DNA from: REEB85 sp018971455
GTDB taxonomy: Bacteria > Pseudomonadota > Alphaproteobacteria > Acetobacterales > Acetobacteraceae
Reading direction: 5' to 3'
Assembly (NCBI GenBank): GCA_028871195.1
Contig: JAGWNT010000004.1
Location: forward strand, 16,382-80,381
DNA length: 64,000 nucleotides
Numbering within the stretch: position 1 is the stretch's first letter; the number at the start of each line of letters is the position of its first letter. Position numbers and translations under genes: made by a program. Positions 18,652-27,646 of the stretch are shown piece by piece. The notes beneath the pieces are model-generated. The model saw only the letters and a list, made by a program, of their open reading frames with translations. It was not told where the DNA came from and made no database searches.

Positions 18652-20442
18652 TCATTCGGCCGCCTTCAACGCCGCCTCGCCCAGCGTCGCCTCCCCGTCG
18701 CGCCCGCGCTCGAAGACCAGATGGCGGTCATGCAGGGCGGCGACGGAGGGGCGGTGCGCGATGGAGACCAGCGTGGTCGCCGGCAGGCGCTGGCGCAGCG
18801 TGGCGTAGAGGGCGGCCTCCGCTTCCGGGTCCAGGCTTGCCGTCGCCTCGTCGAGGAACAGCCAGTCCGGCCGCGCCAGCAGGGCGCGCGCCAGCGCCAC
18901 GCGCTGCTGCTCGCCGCCCGACAGGCGCTGCGCCCAGTTCTCCTCCACGTCCAGCTGCGGGCGCAGATGGCTGAGCCCGGCATCGTCCAGCGCCGTCTCG
19001 ATCGCGGCGGGCTCGTAGGCATCGACGGATGCCGGGTAGGTGAGGGCCTGGCGCAGCGTGCCGAGCGGGATGTAGGGGCGCTGTGGCAGGAACAGGAAGC
19101 TCCCGGCGGGGCGGCGCACATGGCCGGCCCCGAAGGGCCAGATGCCGGCAAGCGCGCGGAACAGCGTCGATTTGCCGGAGCCCGAGCGCCCGGTCACCAC
19201 CACCGACTGGCCGCGGGTGAGCGCGAGATCGACCGGGGCGAGCAGGGGGCGGCCGTCCGGCAGGGCGAGTGTCACGCCTTCCAGCACGTAATTGCTGCCG
19301 GAGGGCGCCCAATCGGCGCGCACGCCCTGGCCGGCCGCCGCCCGCGCCGCCTCGATGGCGCGATGGAAGGTGGCCAGACGCTCGACGGTGGCGCGCCAGC
19401 CGGCGAGCGAGGCATAGGCGTTGACGAACCACGACATCGAGCCCTGCACCTGCCCGAAGGCGCCGGCGGTCTGCGTCAGCCCGCCCAGCGCCATCTTGCC
19501 CGAGAAGTAGCGCGGGGCGGCGACGATGATCGGGAAGACGATGGCGATCTGGCCGTAACCGGCGACCAGCGCGTTGAGCATCTTGGTGCGCTGCATGATC
19601 TGCCACCAATTGGCGATCACCGCCTGGAAGCGGACATCGAGGCCGCCATGCTCCTGCGCCTCGCCGCCGTACAGCGCCACGCCCTCGACATTCTCGCGCA
19701 GGCGCATCAGCCCGAAGCGGAAATCCGCCTCCACCCGCTGCTGGCGGAAATTCAGCGCGGCGAGCGGCCGGCCGATGAGATGGGTGAGCCAGGTGCCGAT
19801 GGCGGCGTAGAGCAGCGCCACCCAGACCATGTAGCCGGGGACGTTGAGGCCGAGGATGACCATCGGCCCGGACAGCGACCACAGTATGGTGATGAAGCTG
19901 AACAGCGAGACGACGTTGCTGAGCAGGTCGAGGCTCAGGGACAGCGTGTCGGTGACGAAGCTGTTGAGGTCGTCTGCGATGCGCTGGTCCGGGTTGTCGG
20001 TCCCCGCCCCGTTGCCGGCGGCCTGCTGGAGGCTGATGCGGTAATAGGCGCGGTCAGCCAGCCAGCGGTCGAGGAAGCGCCCGGTCAGCCAACGGCGCCA
20101 GCGGATGCGCAGCCACTGGTTGAGGTAGGTGGTGTAGACGGCGACCAGGATGTAGAGCGCCGCGACCTCGCAAAACCCCGGCATGATGCCGAAGAAGCCG
20201 CTGCCAGGGGTCGGTTTATAGAAGAAAAGAAGATCAAGGAAACTTTTATAATCCTTGTCTTGCAGGCTGTTGTAGAACGCGCGGTTCCAGAAACTGAGGA
20301 TCACGCTCATGCCCACCATGGCGAGGTTCAGCGCGATGATCGACGCCAGCAGCAGCCGGGCCGACCATTTCTCCTCGGAGCGGAAATAGGGCCGGGCGAG
20401 GTGCCAGGCATCCCTCAGGAATGGGCCAAGGCCGCGCATCAT
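18652..20442 (-). CDS. SbmA/YddA-like ABC transporter, fused membrane and ATPase domains
   Basis: Inner-membrane protein of 596 residues. The N-terminal half (to about residue 360) has six hydrophobic segments of the SbmA/BacA type, with WNRAFYNSLQDKDY and YLNQWLRIRWRRWLTGRFLD characteristic of the family. The C-terminal ATPase has Walker A GRSGSGKST, LPQRPYIPLGTLRQAL, signature LSGGEQQRVALARAL and Walker B WLFLDEATAS. The fused form is YddA-like; SbmA itself lacks the ATPase. The ATG at 20442 has a GGAG site 8 bases upstream, and an ATG at 20460 has none. Relatives move peptides, peptide-like compounds or vitamins; the substrate here is unknown. Confidence 0.9.
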   Translation of the reverse strand: MMRGLGPFLRDAWHLARPYFRSEEKWSARLLLASIIALNLAMVGMSVILSFWNRAFYNSLQDKDYKSFLDLLFFYKPTPGSGFFGIMPGFCEVAALYILVAVYTTYLNQWLRIRWRRWLTGRFLDRWLADRAYYRISLQQAAGNGAGTDNPDQRIADDLNSFVTDTLSLSLDLLSNVVSLFSFITILWSLSGPMVILGLNVPGYMVWVALLYAAIGTWLTHLIGRPLAALNFRQQRVEADFRFGLMRLRENVEGVALYGGEAQEHGGLDVRFQAVIANWWQIMQRTKMLNALVAGYGQIAIVFPIIVAAPRYFSGKMALGGLTQTAGAFGQVQGSMSWFVNAYASLAGWRATVERLATFHRAIEAARAAAGQGVRADWAPSGSNYVLEGVTLALPDGRPLLAPVDLALTRGQSVVVTGRSGSGKSTLFRALAGIWPFGAGHVRRPAGSFLFLPQRPYIPLGTLRQALTYPASVDAYEPAAIETALDDAGLSHLRPQLDVEENWAQRLSGGEQQRVALARALLARPDWLFLDEATASLDPEAEAALYATLRQRLPATTLVSIAHRPSVAALHDRHLVFERGRDGEATLGEAALKAAE

Positions 20443-20494
20443 GTGGGTGTCTCCGTTCATCAGGGGCGTCAGGGCAGGGCGTCAGGGCGGCGCA

Positions 20495-20764
20495 TCAGCC
20501 ATCCTCCGCGCCGCGCAGGCGCAGCCGGATGACGCCGCGCGCATCCGCGGCGGCGACCGGCTTGCCCTTGCGCAGGATGTCGATCTGCCCGGCCTCGGCC
20601 AGGCGGATGGCGGCCCGGCGAATGGCGGTCAGCCGGCTGCGCCAGGCATCGCCGGGGCCGGGTGCCAGGGCGCGCGCCACCTCGGTCGGGCTGATCGACC
20701 TGCCGGCACCGGCAGCCGCCGCCAGGCGCAGGATCTCGGCTTCGGTCTGGCTGTGCTCGCTCAC
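20495..20764 (-). CDS. DUF3253 protein
   Basis: An 89-residue winged-helix-like protein matching DUF3253 in pattern (ILRLAAAAGAGRSISPTEVA, AIRRAAIRLAEAGQIDILRKG, IRLRL). It starts at a GTG overlapping the stop of the EAL-like gene by 4 bases, so translation is coupled. Function unknown; the fold suggests DNA or nucleic-acid binding but this is unproven. Confidence 0.8.
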   Translation of the reverse strand: MSEHSQTEAEILRLAAAAGAGRSISPTEVARALAPGPGDAWRSRLTAIRRAAIRLAEAGQIDILRKGKPVAAADARGVIRLRLRGAEDG

Positions 20765-21522
20765 CCGGCCTTATGTGCGCGGCGCGGCGGCGGATGCAAG
20801 CAGGGCGCCGGCGCGCCGTCCCGGCTCTGGGTCTCGTCGCAGCCGCTGGCCAGCAGGCGGGCGCGCTGGGCGGCGGTGCCGGCGGCATCCGCGATCACCA
20901 CCAGGCCGAAGGCGTGGGCGGTTTCAACGACGGCGTGCAGGAGCACGCGATCCTCCGCCGAATCCGCCGCCGCGCCCGAGAGCGGGCGCGCGAGCTTGAG
21001 CGCGGTCAGCGGCAGGCGGCGCAGCGCCAGCAGGCTCGCATATTCGGCGCCGAATCCGTCGAGCATCAGCCCCACGCCACGGTCGCGCAGGGCGGCCAGC
21101 GCGAAGTAGCCATCCGTGTCGAGCCCGTCGAGGAGGATTTCGTCCAGCCCAAGTTCCAGCCGTTCCGCCGCCAGGCCCGATTCCTCCAGCGCGAGGGCGA
21201 CCTGGGCGATGAGCAGATGCTCCTGCAACTGCGCCGCGCCCACGGCAACGCAGACCCGCCCGGTCGGCCAGCCGGCCGCCACCCGGCAGGCCGCGCGCAG
21301 GCTCCACCCGCCCATGGCCGCGAGCATGCCGCGGGCCTGCCCGCCGATCGGCCGGCGGGTCGCGGACATGGCCGCCCGCCGGTCGGCGACGCGGATGACC
21401 GCCTCCGCGCCGGTGGCGGCGTCGCCGCGCAGGGCGTGGCGCGGCTGGAAGCTGAGCGCGAGGCCCTCGGGCATGGCGCTGAGCCCGGTGCCGCTGGGCG
21501 ATCGTGGCAAGCCGATGGGCAT
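20761..21522 (-). CDS. degenerate EAL-domain protein, probably not a c-di-GMP phosphodiesterase
   Basis: A 253-residue protein with the outline of an EAL domain but altered key residues. The EALxR motif reads EAVIR, the ElTE region reads LELGLDE, the DDFG motif reads LDGFGAEYASL, and the LKIDRSF motif reads LKLARPL (its Asp missing). Several acidic metal ligands are therefore lost, so hydrolysis of c-di-GMP is unlikely, although binding or protein interaction is possible. No GGDEF, PAS or membrane segment is attached. The start is uncertain: the ATG at 21522 was chosen, and 21474 and 21618 are alternatives. Coupled to the DUF3253 gene. Confidence 0.7.
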   Translation of the reverse strand: MPIGLPRSPSGTGLSAMPEGLALSFQPRHALRGDAATGAEAVIRVADRRAAMSATRRPIGGQARGMLAAMGGWSLRAACRVAAGWPTGRVCVAVGAAQLQEHLLIAQVALALEESGLAAERLELGLDEILLDGLDTDGYFALAALRDRGVGLMLDGFGAEYASLLALRRLPLTALKLARPLSGAAADSAEDRVLLHAVVETAHAFGLVVIADAAGTAAQRARLLASGCDETQSRDGAPAPCLHPPPRRAHKAG

Positions 21523-21683
21523 GGCGTGGGTCCGGGCGGTTGGCGGGCGCGCAGGATGGGTGGGGAAAGCTTGCCCAACGCTTAAGCCGTCTCGCAATTC
21601 GTGGCATCGTCGCACCATCGGCGCTTAGCACCATTTTTACGACTGGCCTGCGACAACATCCCGGATCGCATTCCGGGGGGCCC

Positions 21684-22670
21684 ATGGAGCCTGTGACCGA
21701 CAGCGCCGAGCAATGCCTGCTCGACCACCAGATCTTCACCGCGCTCGGCCCGGTCTGCTTCCGCCGCGCCGAGGCCGACGGCACGCCGGTGATGGTCATT
21801 CCGATGGGCGAGCGCGAGGCCAGCGTGCCCCTGCGGGCGCTGCAGCGCGAATTCGCCATCGGCGACGAATCCCCGGACGGGCGGATGCTCGGGCTGATCG
21901 CCGAGAGCCTCGACTACGTCTCCGGCCTCCAGCTCGGCGACCGGCTGCCCGCCGAGGTGCTGACCGGCGAGGCGAGCTGGTCGCCCTCTCCGCGGCACCT
22001 GCTGGCGGCCTCCGACCGGCTGCGCGGCCAGCTTGCCGCCTGGCTCGATCCGGCCGGACGAGCGGACGCCGCCGGCGCGCCGCTGGCCGACGATCCCGCC
22101 GCGCGGCGGCAGGTCCAGCTCGCCTTCGAGCAGGCGGCGACCGCCCTCGGCCTGGCCAGCTCGGAGGAGGTCGTGCTGCTGGTGGAGAAGCTCGCCGGCG
22201 AGCTGGCCTATATCGAGGCGCTGCGCGATTCGCTGCTCGGCCGCGTCAAGCTGCTCGCCGCACGGCTGGAGCGGATGGCGCGGCAGTTCCGCGGCGACGG
22301 CCAGCGGCTGGAGACGCTGACCCAGGTGCTGCGCCTCAACGCGATTGGCCTGCGCAGCCTCGCCGAACGCTTCGACGAGGTGGACGCGCAGACTGGCGAG
22401 GTGCTGGCGGCGCTGCGCAACATCGAGAGCCAGCGCGCCTTCATCCGCGCCAATCGTGACGGGCTGTACCGCGCCCAGCGGGCGTGGGAGCCGATCCTGA
22501 CCGACTGGGACGGGACGGGGCCCGAGACCGGCGAGCAGGTCTGGCTGCTGCTCGGCCGCACCTATCATTTCCTGGCGCCGCGCTTCATGCCGGTGACCGA
22601 GTGGCTGGCGGTCAAGCCGGTCCGCCAGGTGCGCGGCGGCGCGCGGACGGAGCGGGCCATGAAGTGGTGA
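21684..22670 (+). CDS. conserved hypothetical helical protein
   Basis: Not recognised. The 328 residues have no signal peptide or membrane segment. The N-terminal third is mixed alpha/beta (VMVIPMGEREASVPLRALQREF resembles a ligand or PilZ-like strand region only superficially). Residues 150-265 are long helices (ALASSEEVVLLVEKLAGELAY-type segments and LRSLAERFDEVDAQTGEVLAAL) likely to form a coiled coil. The C-terminus is WLLLGRTYHFLAPRFMPVTEW. Coding usage matches the neighbours. It stands alone on the plus strand between the EAL-like gene and the convergent dehydrogenase. Confidence 0.72.
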   Translation: MEPVTDSAEQCLLDHQIFTALGPVCFRRAEADGTPVMVIPMGEREASVPLRALQREFAIGDESPDGRMLGLIAESLDYVSGLQLGDRLPAEVLTGEASWSPSPRHLLAASDRLRGQLAAWLDPAGRADAAGAPLADDPAARRQVQLAFEQAATALGLASSEEVVLLVEKLAGELAYIEALRDSLLGRVKLLAARLERMARQFRGDGQRLETLTQVLRLNAIGLRSLAERFDEVDAQTGEVLAALRNIESQRAFIRANRDGLYRAQRAWEPILTDWDGTGPETGEQVWLLLGRTYHFLAPRFMPVTEWLAVKPVRQVRGGARTERAMKW

Positions 22671-22688
22671 GGCGGGCGCCCCAGCCTG

Positions 22689-25553
22689 TCAGTCCGTCAG
22701 GGCGTCGGCGAGGAGCCGCACGGAATGGACCGCCGCGCGCGCGCCGAGATCGCGGATCTGGTGGCGGCAGGAGGTGCCGTCGGCGACGATGACGTCGTTC
22801 GCCGCCGCCGCCCGCACCGCCGGCAGCAGCCCGGCCTCCGCCATGGCGCGCGAGGTCTCCTGCGTCTCGGACTGATAGCCGAAGCTGCCGGCCATGCCGC
22901 AGCAGGAGGCGGCAATGGGCTTGACCGTCAGCTGCGGAATGCGGCGCAGGGCGGCAAGGGCCGGGGTGAAGGCGGCGAAGCTCTTCTGATGGCAATGGCC
23001 GTGTACATGGGCGGTGGTCGCCAAAGGCTGAAGCGCCAGCCGCGGGTTTTCGCGTTCGACGTACTCGCCGAGCAGCATGGCCCGCTCGGCGAGCTGGCGC
23101 GCCGCGGCACCGGGGAGGAGGGCGGGAAACTCGTCCTTGAGGGTGAACAGGCAGGACGGCTCCAGCCCGATCACCGGCAGGTCGCCTTCCAGTGCGGCGA
23201 GGGTGCGGGCCGCCTCGGCGCGCGCGCGGTCGACCATGCCGGCGGAGAGATAGCTGCGCCCGCAGCACAGCGCGCGCCCGCCATCGCCGGCGATGGCCAC
23301 CCGCTTGCCGGCGGCGGCCAGCACGCGCAGGGCGGCGCGCAGATTCTCCGGCTCGAAGGCGCGGTTGAAGGTGTCGGCGAACAGCAGCACGTCGGCGTCG
23401 CCGGGGCGGCAGGGGGCCTCGTCGTCGCTGAAGCGATCGGCGCGCCATTGCGGCAGGTCGCGCTCGGGGGCGAGGCCGATGCGGCCGCCGAGCCGGCGCA
23501 GCAGGGCGCTGCGGTTGCGCAGATTGGCCAGACTTGGCAGCCGCGCCGCCCAGGGCGCCAGGCGCGGCAGCTCGGCCACCAGCCGCTCGCGCAGCGCCAC
23601 GCCGTGGCGGTCCGCTTGCGCCGCCAGCACCTCGATCTTCATTCGCGCCATGTCCACGCCGGTCGGGCATTCCCGGCGGCAGGCCTTGCAGGAGACGCAG
23701 AGCTTCATGCTCTCGGCAAGATCGGCGCCGGCCAGGGCGTCGGTGCCGAGCTGGCCGGTGAGCGCCAGGCGCAGCGTGTTGGCCCGCCCGCGGGTGACAT
23801 GCGCCTCGTCGCCCGTGGCGCGGAAGCTCGGGCACATCACGCCGGCATCGCGGCCGCGGCAGGTGCCGTTGTTGTTGCACATCTCGACCGCCCCCAGCAG
23901 TCCGCCAAGGGGGCCCGGATGGGCCGACCAGTCGAGCCGCGGCGCGAACGGCGCGGGCGCGTAGCCGGGCGGGTAGCGGAACAGCGTGCGGTCATCCATG
24001 CGTGGCGCGCGCACGACGCGGCCGGGGTTGAGCATGCCGTCGGGATCGAAGCTGTCCTTGACCTCCTCGAAGGCGCGAACGATGCGCTCGCCAAACATCT
24101 GCGCGTGGAACTCGCTGCGCACGATGCCGTCGCCATGCTCGCCGGAATGGCTGCCCTTGTAGGCGCGCACCAGGGCGAAGCACTCCTCGGCGATGGCGCG
24201 CATGGTGGCGACGTCGGCCGGGTTCTTCATGTTGAGCACCGGGCGGACATGCAGGCAGCCGACCGAGGCGTGGGCATACCAGGTGCCCTTGCTGCCATGG
24301 CGCGCGAACACCGCGTCGAGCTTTTCGGTGTAGTCGGCGAGGTCGGCCAGATCGACCGCGCAATCCTCGATGAAGGAGACCGGTTTCGCGTCGCCCTTCA
24401 TCGACATCATGATGTTGAGCCCGGCCTCGCGCACGGAGGCGATATCGGCCTGGAAGGCGGCGTCGGTCGCCCGCACCACTGCGCCCGGGTAGCCGAGATC
24501 GGCCATCATCGTGTCCAGATCGGCGAGTCTGGCGAGCAGGGGGGCATCCTCGTGGCCATGGAACTCGACGATCAGCACGCTGTCGGGCTGGCCGATCAGC
24601 ATGCGTTCGATGGTCGGACGGTAGATCGGGATGGCGCGGCCGAGATCGATCATGGTGCGGTCCACGAGCTCCACCGCTTCCGGGTCGAGCGTCACCAGAT
24701 GCTGGGCGGCCGCCATTGCCGCGCGGAAGGTCGGGAACTGGCAGATGCCGAGCATCTTGCGTGGCTTGATCGGGTGCAGGAGAAGCTCGATGGCGGCCGA
24801 GAAGGCGAGGGTGCCCTCCGAGCCGACCAGGATTCGGGCGAGATTGTCGCGCCCCGCCGCGCGCGCCGCGGGCGTCAGAGCATCGATGTTGTAGCCGCCG
24901 ACGCGGCGCAGCTGGCGGGGAAAGCGCGCGGCGATCTCGGCTGCCTCCCGCTCGCCCAGGGCGTGCAGGCGGGCGGCGAGATCGGCCAGCCCGGCCGGTG
25001 GGGTGCCCGGCCCGAAACGGTGGCGGCTGCCATCGGCGAGAATGGCGTCGATGGCAGTGACGTTGTCGGCCATCAGCCCGTAGCGGATGGATTTCGAGCC
25101 GCAGGAATTGTTCCCCGCCATGCCGCCGATGGTGCAGCGCGCATGCGTCGAGGGATCGACCGGGAAGAACACGCCGCGCGATTTCAGGGCGGCATTGAGC
25201 TGGCCGAGCACGATGCCCGGTTCGACCACCGCGCGGTCGCCTTCGACGTGCAGGACGCGGCGCAGATGCTTGCTGCAATCGATCACCAGCGCGTGGTTCA
25301 CCGTCTGGCCGCACTGGCTGGTGCCGCCGCCGCGGGCCAGCACCGGCACGCCCGCCTCACGGCACAGCGCCATCGCCGCCGCCACGTCATCGATGGACCG
25401 GGGCACGATCACGCCGACCGGCTCGACCTGGTAAATCGAGGCGTCGGTGGCGTAGCGGCCGCGATCGGCGCGGCCGAACAGCACCTCACCCTCGATGGCG
25501 CGGCGCAGGCGGGTGGCGAGAGCCGAATCGGCGAGGCTGGCGGGTGCGTTCAT
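22689..25553 (-). CDS. FAD-linked oxidase / Fe-S oxidoreductase fusion (D-2-hydroxyacid dehydrogenase, YdiJ/Dld type)
   Basis: A 954-residue fusion of a GlcD-like FAD domain with a GlpC-like Fe-S module, of the type oxidising D-lactate or D-2-hydroxyglutarate to respiratory electron carriers. FAD-binding segments lie at about residues 40-215 (PVLARGGGTSQCGQTVN, GGMAGNNSCGSKSIRYG) and the FAD-oxidase C domain reaches about residue 535 (SGEHGDGIVRSEFHA). Two 4Fe-4S motifs follow (CNNNGTCRGRDAGVMCP and CVSCKACRRECPTG), then two CCG segments (ALCCGRSYLSAG, HCHQKS, ASCCGMAGSFGY). The ATG at 25553 has an AGAGGA site at good distance; an ATG two codons upstream is the alternative. Peripheral membrane association is inferred from the family. 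Confidence 0.9.
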   Translation of the reverse strand: MNAPASLADSALATRLRRAIEGEVLFGRADRGRYATDASIYQVEPVGVIVPRSIDDVAAAMALCREAGVPVLARGGGTSQCGQTVNHALVIDCSKHLRRVLHVEGDRAVVEPGIVLGQLNAALKSRGVFFPVDPSTHARCTIGGMAGNNSCGSKSIRYGLMADNVTAIDAILADGSRHRFGPGTPPAGLADLAARLHALGEREAAEIAARFPRQLRRVGGYNIDALTPAARAAGRDNLARILVGSEGTLAFSAAIELLLHPIKPRKMLGICQFPTFRAAMAAAQHLVTLDPEAVELVDRTMIDLGRAIPIYRPTIERMLIGQPDSVLIVEFHGHEDAPLLARLADLDTMMADLGYPGAVVRATDAAFQADIASVREAGLNIMMSMKGDAKPVSFIEDCAVDLADLADYTEKLDAVFARHGSKGTWYAHASVGCLHVRPVLNMKNPADVATMRAIAEECFALVRAYKGSHSGEHGDGIVRSEFHAQMFGERIVRAFEEVKDSFDPDGMLNPGRVVRAPRMDDRTLFRYPPGYAPAPFAPRLDWSAHPGPLGGLLGAVEMCNNNGTCRGRDAGVMCPSFRATGDEAHVTRGRANTLRLALTGQLGTDALAGADLAESMKLCVSCKACRRECPTGVDMARMKIEVLAAQADRHGVALRERLVAELPRLAPWAARLPSLANLRNRSALLRRLGGRIGLAPERDLPQWRADRFSDDEAPCRPGDADVLLFADTFNRAFEPENLRAALRVLAAAGKRVAIAGDGGRALCCGRSYLSAGMVDRARAEAARTLAALEGDLPVIGLEPSCLFTLKDEFPALLPGAAARQLAERAMLLGEYVERENPRLALQPLATTAHVHGHCHQKSFAAFTPALAALRRIPQLTVKPIAASCCGMAGSFGYQSETQETSRAMAEAGLLPAVRAAAANDVIVADGTSCRHQIRDLGARAAVHSVRLLADALTD

Positions 25554-25687
25554 GGGCATTCCTCTGTCCCGCCAGGATAGGGGGCGGGCGCGGCGCTGTC
25601 CGATTGATAATGGTTGTTGATCGAAGAAGGCCAATTCATTGGCGCGCGATGCGGGAAGGGGGCAGTCTGGCGGCAGAGGAGAGTGCC

Positions 25688-26872
25688 ATGGCCTATTTCG
25701 AATCGAGCCGCGCGCCGGGTCGCCATTTCCTGCAGATCCCCGGGCCCACCAACGTGCCGGACCGCGTGCTGCGCGCCATGGACAACCCAACCATGGATCA
25801 TCGCGGTCCGGATTTCGGCAAGCTGGGCCAGCGGATTCTCGAGCGGCTGCAACCGCTCTTCCAGACCTCCGGCCCGGTCGTGGTCTATCCCGCCTCCGGC
25901 ACCGGGGCGTGGGAGGCGGCGCTGGTCAACACGCTCTCGCCGGGCGACACGGTGCTGATGTGCCGCACCGGGTGGTTCGCCAGCCTGTGGCAGGAAATGG
26001 CCGAGCGCCTCGGCCTGCGGCCGCGCTTCATCGACACGGACTGGCGGCGCGGCGCCGATGTCGCGGCGATCGGCGACGCCCTGGCGCAGGATCGCGGCCA
26101 CGCCATCAAGGCGGTCTGTGTCGTCCACAACGAGACCTCCACCGGCTGCACCAGCCGCATCGACGAGGTGCGGGCGGCGATGGACGCCGTGGCCCACCCG
26201 GCCTTGCTGCTGGTCGATACCATCTCCTCGCTCGGCAGCATCGACTATCGCCACGAGGCGTGGGGTGTCGATGTGACGGTGGCGGGCTCGCAGAAGGGGT
26301 TGATGCTGCCGCCCGGGCTGTCCTTCAACGCCGTCAGCGCCAAGGCGCTGGCCGCGGCGGAGACGGCGAAGTTGCCGCGCAGCTACTGGGACTGGCGGCC
26401 GATGCTGGCGGCCAACGCCACCGGCTATTTCCCGTTCACGCCGGCGACCAACCTGCTCTACGGGCTCGATACGGCGGCGGCGATGCTGCTGGAGGAGGGG
26501 CTGGAGTCCGTCTTCGCCCGCCACGCCCGCCATGGCGAGGCGACGCGGCGGGCCGTACGCGCCTGGGGGCTGGAGGTGCAGTGCGCCGAGCCGCGCCACT
26601 ACTCCGCCGCCCTGACGGCCGTGCGCGTGCCGGACGGCCACAGCGCCGACCGGCTGCGCGCCGCCATCCTGGAGAAATACAACATGAGCCTGGGCAACGG
26701 CCTCGGGCCGCTCAAGGACCGGGTGTTCCGCATCGGCCATCTCGGCGATTTCTCCGACCTGCAACTGGTCGGCACGCTGGGCGGCGTGGAGATGGGCCTG
26801 CGCGCGGCCGGCGTGCCGCACCGGGCGGGCGGGCTCCAGGCGGCGATCGACTACCTTTCGGGCAACGCCTGA
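25688..26872 (+). CDS. serine-glyoxylate aminotransferase (class V PLP enzyme)
   Basis: PLP enzyme transferring the amino group of serine to glyoxylate, producing hydroxypyruvate and glycine. The 394 residues contain the opening IPGPTNVPDRVLRAM, MDHRGPDFG, ASGTGAWEAAL, NETSTGC, LLVDTISSLGS and the PLP lysine in GSQKGLMLPPGL. KYNMSLGNGLG is close to the SGAT consensus near the C-terminus. The ATG at 25688 has an AGGAG site. It is divergent from the dehydrogenase and is followed by GST and acyl-CoA synthetase genes on the same strand. Confidence 0.93.
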   Translation: MAYFESSRAPGRHFLQIPGPTNVPDRVLRAMDNPTMDHRGPDFGKLGQRILERLQPLFQTSGPVVVYPASGTGAWEAALVNTLSPGDTVLMCRTGWFASLWQEMAERLGLRPRFIDTDWRRGADVAAIGDALAQDRGHAIKAVCVVHNETSTGCTSRIDEVRAAMDAVAHPALLLVDTISSLGSIDYRHEAWGVDVTVAGSQKGLMLPPGLSFNAVSAKALAAAETAKLPRSYWDWRPMLAANATGYFPFTPATNLLYGLDTAAAMLLEEGLESVFARHARHGEATRRAVRAWGLEVQCAEPRHYSAALTAVRVPDGHSADRLRAAILEKYNMSLGNGLGPLKDRVFRIGHLGDFSDLQLVGTLGGVEMGLRAAGVPHRAGGLQAAIDYLSGNA

Positions 26873-26911
26873 ACTGGCTATATCGGGCGCAACCACCGTG
26901 AGGAGCGCGCG

Positions 26912-27607
26912 ATGATCGAGGTCTGGACGTGGCCGACGCCGAACGGCCACAAGGTGCATATCGCGCTCGAGGAACTCGGCCTGCCCTACAAGGTGGTGCC
27001 GGTGAATATCGGCAAAGGCGCGCAGTTCGAGCCCGCGTTTCTCGCCATTACGCCCAACCATCGCATTCCCGCCATCGTCGATCCCGACGGGCCGGGCGGC
27101 AAGCCGATCCAGCTCTTCGAATCGGGCACCATCCTGATCTACCTGGCCGAGAAGGCGGGCCGGCTGATCCCGGCCGATGCCCATGCGCGCTACATCTGCC
27201 TGCAATGGGTGATGTTCCAGATGGGCGGCATCGGGCCGATGTTCGGGCAGTTCGGCCATTTCAACAATTATGCCGCCGAGAAGATTCCCTACGCCATCGA
27301 GCGCTACGGCAACGAGGTCAAGCGCCTGCACCGCGTGCTCGACAAGCGGCTCGGCGAGGCGGAATGGCTGGCGGGCGAGGAATATTCCATCGCGGACATC
27401 ATCACCTATCCCTGGCTGCGCTTCCCCGAGCGGCGCAACATCGTGCTGGCCGATTATCCCAACGTGGCGCGCTGGTATGCCGCCATCGACGCTCGCCCGG
27501 CGGTGCGGCGGGGGGTGGCGGTGCTCAGCGAGAATCAGCGCCAGGGCACGATGAACGATGCCGAGCGCGAGGTGCTGTTCGGCAAGGCGCAGTTCGCCGC
27601 GCGCTGA
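26912..27607 (+). CDS. glutathione S-transferase, Ure2p/YfcG (nu-class) type
   Basis: Cytoplasmic 231-residue GST. The N-terminal thioredoxin-like domain has TPNGHKVHIALEELGLPYK, which marks the Ure2p/YfcG/YghU group, NHRIPAIVDPDG with the cis-Pro, and the glutathione-binding LFESGTILIYLAEK. The C-terminal helical domain spans about residues 95-220 with the folding motif YSIADIITYPWLR. These members often act as disulfide-bond reductases rather than conjugating enzymes. GAGGAG-type site before the ATG at 26912. Confidence 0.93.
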   Translation: MIEVWTWPTPNGHKVHIALEELGLPYKVVPVNIGKGAQFEPAFLAITPNHRIPAIVDPDGPGGKPIQLFESGTILIYLAEKAGRLIPADAHARYICLQWVMFQMGGIGPMFGQFGHFNNYAAEKIPYAIERYGNEVKRLHRVLDKRLGEAEWLAGEEYSIADIITYPWLRFPERRNIVLADYPNVARWYAAIDARPAVRRGVAVLSENQRQGTMNDAEREVLFGKAQFAAR

Positions 27608-27646
27608 ACGGGTGCCGGCGTGCCGCCGCGGCGGGAGGAGGGGCCG

